Shown one piece after another: positions 38,942 through 40,859 of a DNA stretch of 40,859 nt (its first letter is position 1; each line of letters opens with the position of its first letter). Location: positions 1 through 40,859 of IMG/VR virus record IMGVR_UViG_3300045119_000249; one strand, 5' to 3'. Source of the stretch: a virus. The translations under genes were made by a program, and so were the position numbers. Below the pieces are notes generated by a model. The model saw only the letters and a list, made by a program, of their open reading frames with translations, was not told the origin of the DNA and ran no database searches.

Positions 38942-39631
38942 ATGACCGTCTACGTTCCTATCGATGTGGAAACCATACCGAGTAGCGACGAAACTGTGCG
39001 CGCCATGGTGATGGAAAACGTGCGGCCACCGCGCACGTTGAAAAAAGCCGACAGCATTGCCAAGTGGCACGAAGAGGAAAAGCCCGCGGCTGTTCTTTCA
39101 GCTCTGGACGCCATGTCGTTAGATGGTGCAACCGCAGAAATTGCGTGCATATGCTTTGCGATTAACGACGGGCCGGTACAGAAAATCTACGGTGGGTACG
39201 AGGGTTCAATGATTGCCGAGTTAATCGAACGTATCGGGCAGGCATTGAAACGTGATTATTTCGACCAACCGACCGAACGCTTGTTGCTGATCGCGCACAA
39301 CGCGGAATTCGACGTGGGCATGCTGCGCAAGCGCGCAATCGTGCAAGGCCTTGACCGGCCCGCGTGGTTTCCATGGGTCTACAGGCCTTACGACATATCA
39401 CGCGTGTTCTGCACGATGCGGCAGTGGGACAGTGATCCGCAACGGCGCATCAGCTTGGACAAGCTCTGTCGCATTTTGCACATCCCGTCACCGAAAGGCG
39501 ACGTCGACGGCAGCATGGTCGCGGAATTGTTCGCTGCTGGTGAAATTGAAAAAATCGTCAACTACTGCGCTGGCGATGTTGAAGCGGTGCGCCACTGCTT
39601 CTGGCGCATGTATGACCCAAACATGTACTAG
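38942..39631 (+). CDS. DnaQ-like 3'-5' exonuclease
   Basis: 229 residues. DEDD exonuclease motifs are present: ExoI IDVET (Asp8, Glu10), ExoII AHNAEFDVGML (about 118-128) and ExoIII YCAGDVEAV (about 208-216; YxxxD). It lies ten bases after the SSB-like gene, consistent with processing or recombination of phage DNA with SSB. It could also act on RNA. Confidence 0.92.
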   Translation: MTVYVPIDVETIPSSDETVRAMVMENVRPPRTLKKADSIAKWHEEEKPAAVLSALDAMSLDGATAEIACICFAINDGPVQKIYGGYEGSMIAELIERIGQALKRDYFDQPTERLLLIAHNAEFDVGMLRKRAIVQGLDRPAWFPWVYRPYDISRVFCTMRQWDSDPQRRISLDKLCRILHIPSPKGDVDGSMVAELFAAGEIEKIVNYCAGDVEAVRHCFWRMYDPNMY

Positions 39632-39640
39632 GGGGAAATG

Positions 39641-39904
39641 ATGGACGAAGAACCAGACGTCGGGCAGCAGGCGATAAACAGCTTTTCGCTGTATGCCTTG
39701 AGCATCACCGAACAGGCGATGAAGGTAAACATTGACTCACTTACCCTTGCCTGCGTTTGTGGCCAGGCTGTGAAGTTCTTGACCGCCATTGAAGTCAACG
39801 ATCAGCACAAGGTGGAACCAGACCCTGAGCGGATTTGTGAAGCCTTCAAAACGGTGTACGAAAACGGCGTGATCATGCGTGACGGTCGGCCGTATATGCA
39901 GTAG
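39641..39904 (+). CDS. Small helical protein, distant third paralogue, last gene before the array
   Basis: 87 residues from the second of two adjacent ATGs, better spaced from AGGGGG; starting at 39638 adds one residue. The core TLACVCGQAVKFLTAIEV plus K-EPD-E resembles the tandem paralogues at 1247-1870 (ICGLAVMIY...VEV-K-QEP), suggesting a common origin on both sides of the array. The function is unknown. Pentamer periodicity starts within about 12 bases of its stop codon. Confidence 0.72.
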   Translation: MDEEPDVGQQAINSFSLYALSITEQAMKVNIDSLTLACVCGQAVKFLTAIEVNDQHKVEPDPERICEAFKTVYENGVIMRDGRPYMQ

Positions 39905-39989
39905 AGCAGGACGACGGAAATGACTTGCAATGCACGGAACTGTATCGTAGGGAAATGTATGTCACAGCAACGCATTGAAAAGCAACGCG

Positions 39990-40033
39990 GTAACAGTCTA
40001 TGCAAGTGGGCTGTTATCGGGTGGCTTTCACCC
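39990..40033 (+). repeat. Array repeat 1 (type A)
   Basis: 44 bp. Hairpin 1 stem TAACAG/CTGTTA around the conserved loop core CTATGCAAGTGGG; hairpin 2 GGGTG, GCTTT, CACCC. Preceded by GAAAAGCAACGCG. Confidence 0.85.
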
Positions 40034-40094
40034 AAGGGTATCGCAGCGCAAAGCGACGTAGCGCAGCGCATAGCACCGCAGTGCAGAGTAACGC

Positions 40095-40139
40095 GTCAAC
40101 AGCCTATGCAAGTGGGTTGTTGCCGGGTTGTTTTAACCC
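40095..40139 (+). repeat. Array repeat 2 (type B)
   Basis: 45 bp. Hairpin 1 stem CAACA/TGTTG; hairpin 2 CGGGTT, GTTTT, AACCCG (closing base pair extends to 40140). Same loop core as repeat 1. Confidence 0.85.
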
Positions 40140-40226
40140 GCTAGCATAGCACTGCGTTGTAGTGAAAAGCACGGAAACGCAGGGCAAAGCATAGCGTGGA
40201 AGAAAAGGGCAAAGCAGGGCAACGTG

Positions 40227-40270
40227 GTAACAGCCTATGCAAGTGGGCTGTTATCGGGTGGCTTTCACCC
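40227..40270 (+). repeat. Array repeat 3 (type A)
   Basis: 44 bp. Stem TAACAG/CTGTTA and hairpin 2 GGGTG/CACCC, as in repeat 1. Confidence 0.85.
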
Positions 40271-40351
40271 TGATGAAACGAAGTGCACCGCAGGGAAAAG
40301 CGCGGTAACGATTTGTATCGTAAGGGAACGCACAGAACTGAAAAGCAACGC

Positions 40352-40396
40352 GTCAACAGCCTATGCAAGTGGGTTGTTGCCGGGTTGTTTTAACCC
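40352..40396 (+). repeat. Array repeat 4 (type B)
   Basis: 45 bp. Identical stems to repeat 2 (CAACA/TGTTG; CGGGTT/AACCCG). Preceded by GAAAAGCAACGC. Confidence 0.85.
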
Positions 40397-40482
40397 GATT
40401 GCAAAGCAACACAAAGCAGGGCGGGGCAGTTAAAAGCAACGTAATACATGGTACCGCTACGCAAGGCAATGGAAAGCAACGC

Positions 40483-40527
40483 GTCAACAGCCTATGCAAG
40501 TGGGTTATTGACGGGTTGTTTTAACCC
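40483..40527 (+). repeat. Array repeat 5 (type B variant)
   Basis: 45 bp. Hairpin 1 outer stem GTCAA/TTGAC; hairpin 2 CGGGTT/AACCCG. Preceded by GGAAAGCAACGC. Confidence 0.85.
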
Positions 40528-40648
40528 GAATGCAACGTTCTGAAAAGAGACGCGCCGAATCGCAACACAGATCACCGCAAAGCACTGACACTCACGGCAG
40601 TGCATAGCAGAGCACGGCCACGCAAAGTATTGCAATGGAAAGCAGCGC

Positions 40649-40693
40649 GTCAACGGTCTATGCAAGTGGGTTGTTGACGGGTTGCTTTCACCC
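40649..40693 (+). repeat. Array repeat 6 (hybrid)
   Basis: 45 bp. Hairpin 1 GTCAAC/GTTGAC is perfect; hairpin 2 joins a type B left arm with a type A right arm (GGGTT/CACCC), leaving one mismatch. It looks like a recombinant between the two types. Confidence 0.85.
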
Positions 40694-40732
40694 GGCTGTA
40701 AGGCACCGCAGTACAACGCAATGAAGCGCGAA

Positions 40733-40859
40733 GCACGTCAATGCAAAAAAAGGCAGGCAAAGGTAAGGCAGGTCACAGCACGGCAACGCAAGGCATCGCA
40801 ACCCATTCCAGGGTTGTCACATATTTTTTTAAACTTGAAAGGACAAGATCATGAGCATG
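40733..40859. repeat. Second copy of the 127-bp terminal overlap
   Basis: Exact copy of 1-127, ending just inside the first gene (partial start codon region at 40851). It should be trimmed when the genome is closed. Confidence 0.93.

Larger units (their letters stand above)
39917..40732 (+). repeat. Non-coding array of GCANN pentamer tracts and tandem-hairpin repeats
   Basis: About 0.9 kb without a gene (continuing to base 80 across the junction). Between six repeats the sequence has a 5-base period with consensus GCANN. By hand, the third base is A in 101 of 114 pentamers, and most of the rest have G. The grid runs in phase into each repeat (where a GCAAG unit falls on it) and restarts 36 or 41 bases after that GCAAG. 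All GCAAG-to-GCAAG distances are 5n+1: 106, 131, 126, 131, 166. The variable spacing and low-complexity spacers rule out a CRISPR array. It is probably transcribed as the leader of the RAMP-like gene. Confidence 0.88.

Noticed and set aside
40000-40690. Short peptides starting at the ATG in the repeat core (MQVGC-type)
   Set aside because: Repeats 5 and 6 have a stop after five codons, there is no ribosome-binding site, and changes follow base pairing and not the reading frame.
39990-40693. CRISPR array
   Set aside because: Repeats are similar, but spacers vary from 61 to 121 bp, are low-complexity with period 5, and there is no cas1/cas2 or acquisition signature.
40141-40716. Leftward ORFs of about 75 codons across the array (HLHRLLTRC-like)
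   Set aside because: They are translations of the repeats and pentamers in a frame that happens to stay open; composition is biased and repeats recur in the peptide.

Overview
The window is a complete circular temperate phage genome written as a linear sequence. Its first 127 bases (1-127) are repeated exactly at its end (40733-40859). That is the usual sign of a circular contig closed by a k-mer overlap, so the unique genome is about 40,732 bp. The head genes are HK97-type and the tail is a long siphovirus tail with a 723-residue tape measure. An integrase, a Cro/CI-like divergent pair and a prophage-style lipoprotein make it temperate. The gene families and base composition suggest a proteobacterial, probably betaproteobacterial (Burkholderiales-like), host; this is an inference, since no host gene is present.

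Layout. (1) A rightward block starts near 37.9 kb, crosses the ends and stops at 3.3 kb: two small genes (one with a zinc ribbon), an SSB-like protein, a DnaQ-like exonuclease, a small alpha-helical protein, then about 0.95 kb of non-coding array, then a RAMP/Cas7-like protein, its partner, two paralogous small proteins, a methyltransferase-like protein and others. (2) A leftward block at 7.9-3.3 kb holds integrase, an overlapping excisionase-like gene and about ten small early proteins, including a coupled 33-codon ORF. (3) A rightward accessory island at 8.4-10.3 kb holds a winged-helix sensor-like protein, a two-TM protein and an HTH protein. (4) The leftward late block runs from 32.5 kb down to 10.3 kb: cytosine methyltransferase, HNH, small terminase, ParB-fused adenine/N4 methyltransferase, large terminase, protease, capsid, portal, collagen-like protein, connectors, tail tube, chaperones, tape measure, tail tip and S74 tail fibre. 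(5) A leftward replication block at 36.2-32.5 kb holds Cro, a macrodomain-like protein, VRR-NUC and a primase-polymerase/RepA helicase, followed by a cluster of iteron-like repeats (32461-32819). (6) The repressor and a lipoprotein run rightward from 36.4 kb to a strong terminator at 37.79 kb.

The most unusual feature is the array at 39917-40732 plus 1-80. Six 44-45 bp repeats, each able to form two hairpins with compensatory changes between copies, are separated by sequence with a strict 5-nt period (consensus GCANN). By hand count the third base is A in 101 of 114 pentamers between the repeats. The pentamer grid is locked to the repeats: all five repeat-to-repeat distances are 5n+1 (106, 131, 126, 131, 166). 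The next gene downstream has sequence hallmarks of a RAMP/Cas7-like fold. I propose an RNA or DNA scaffold coated by a polymerising protein with a 5-nt footprint. This is a hypothesis.

Other points worth noting: a protein-like ORF in the +1 frame of the cytosine methyltransferase; exact 10-bp-phased GCTAC triplets in two separate intergenic regions; a repressor without the usual S24 peptidase domain; and no recognisable endolysin or holin.
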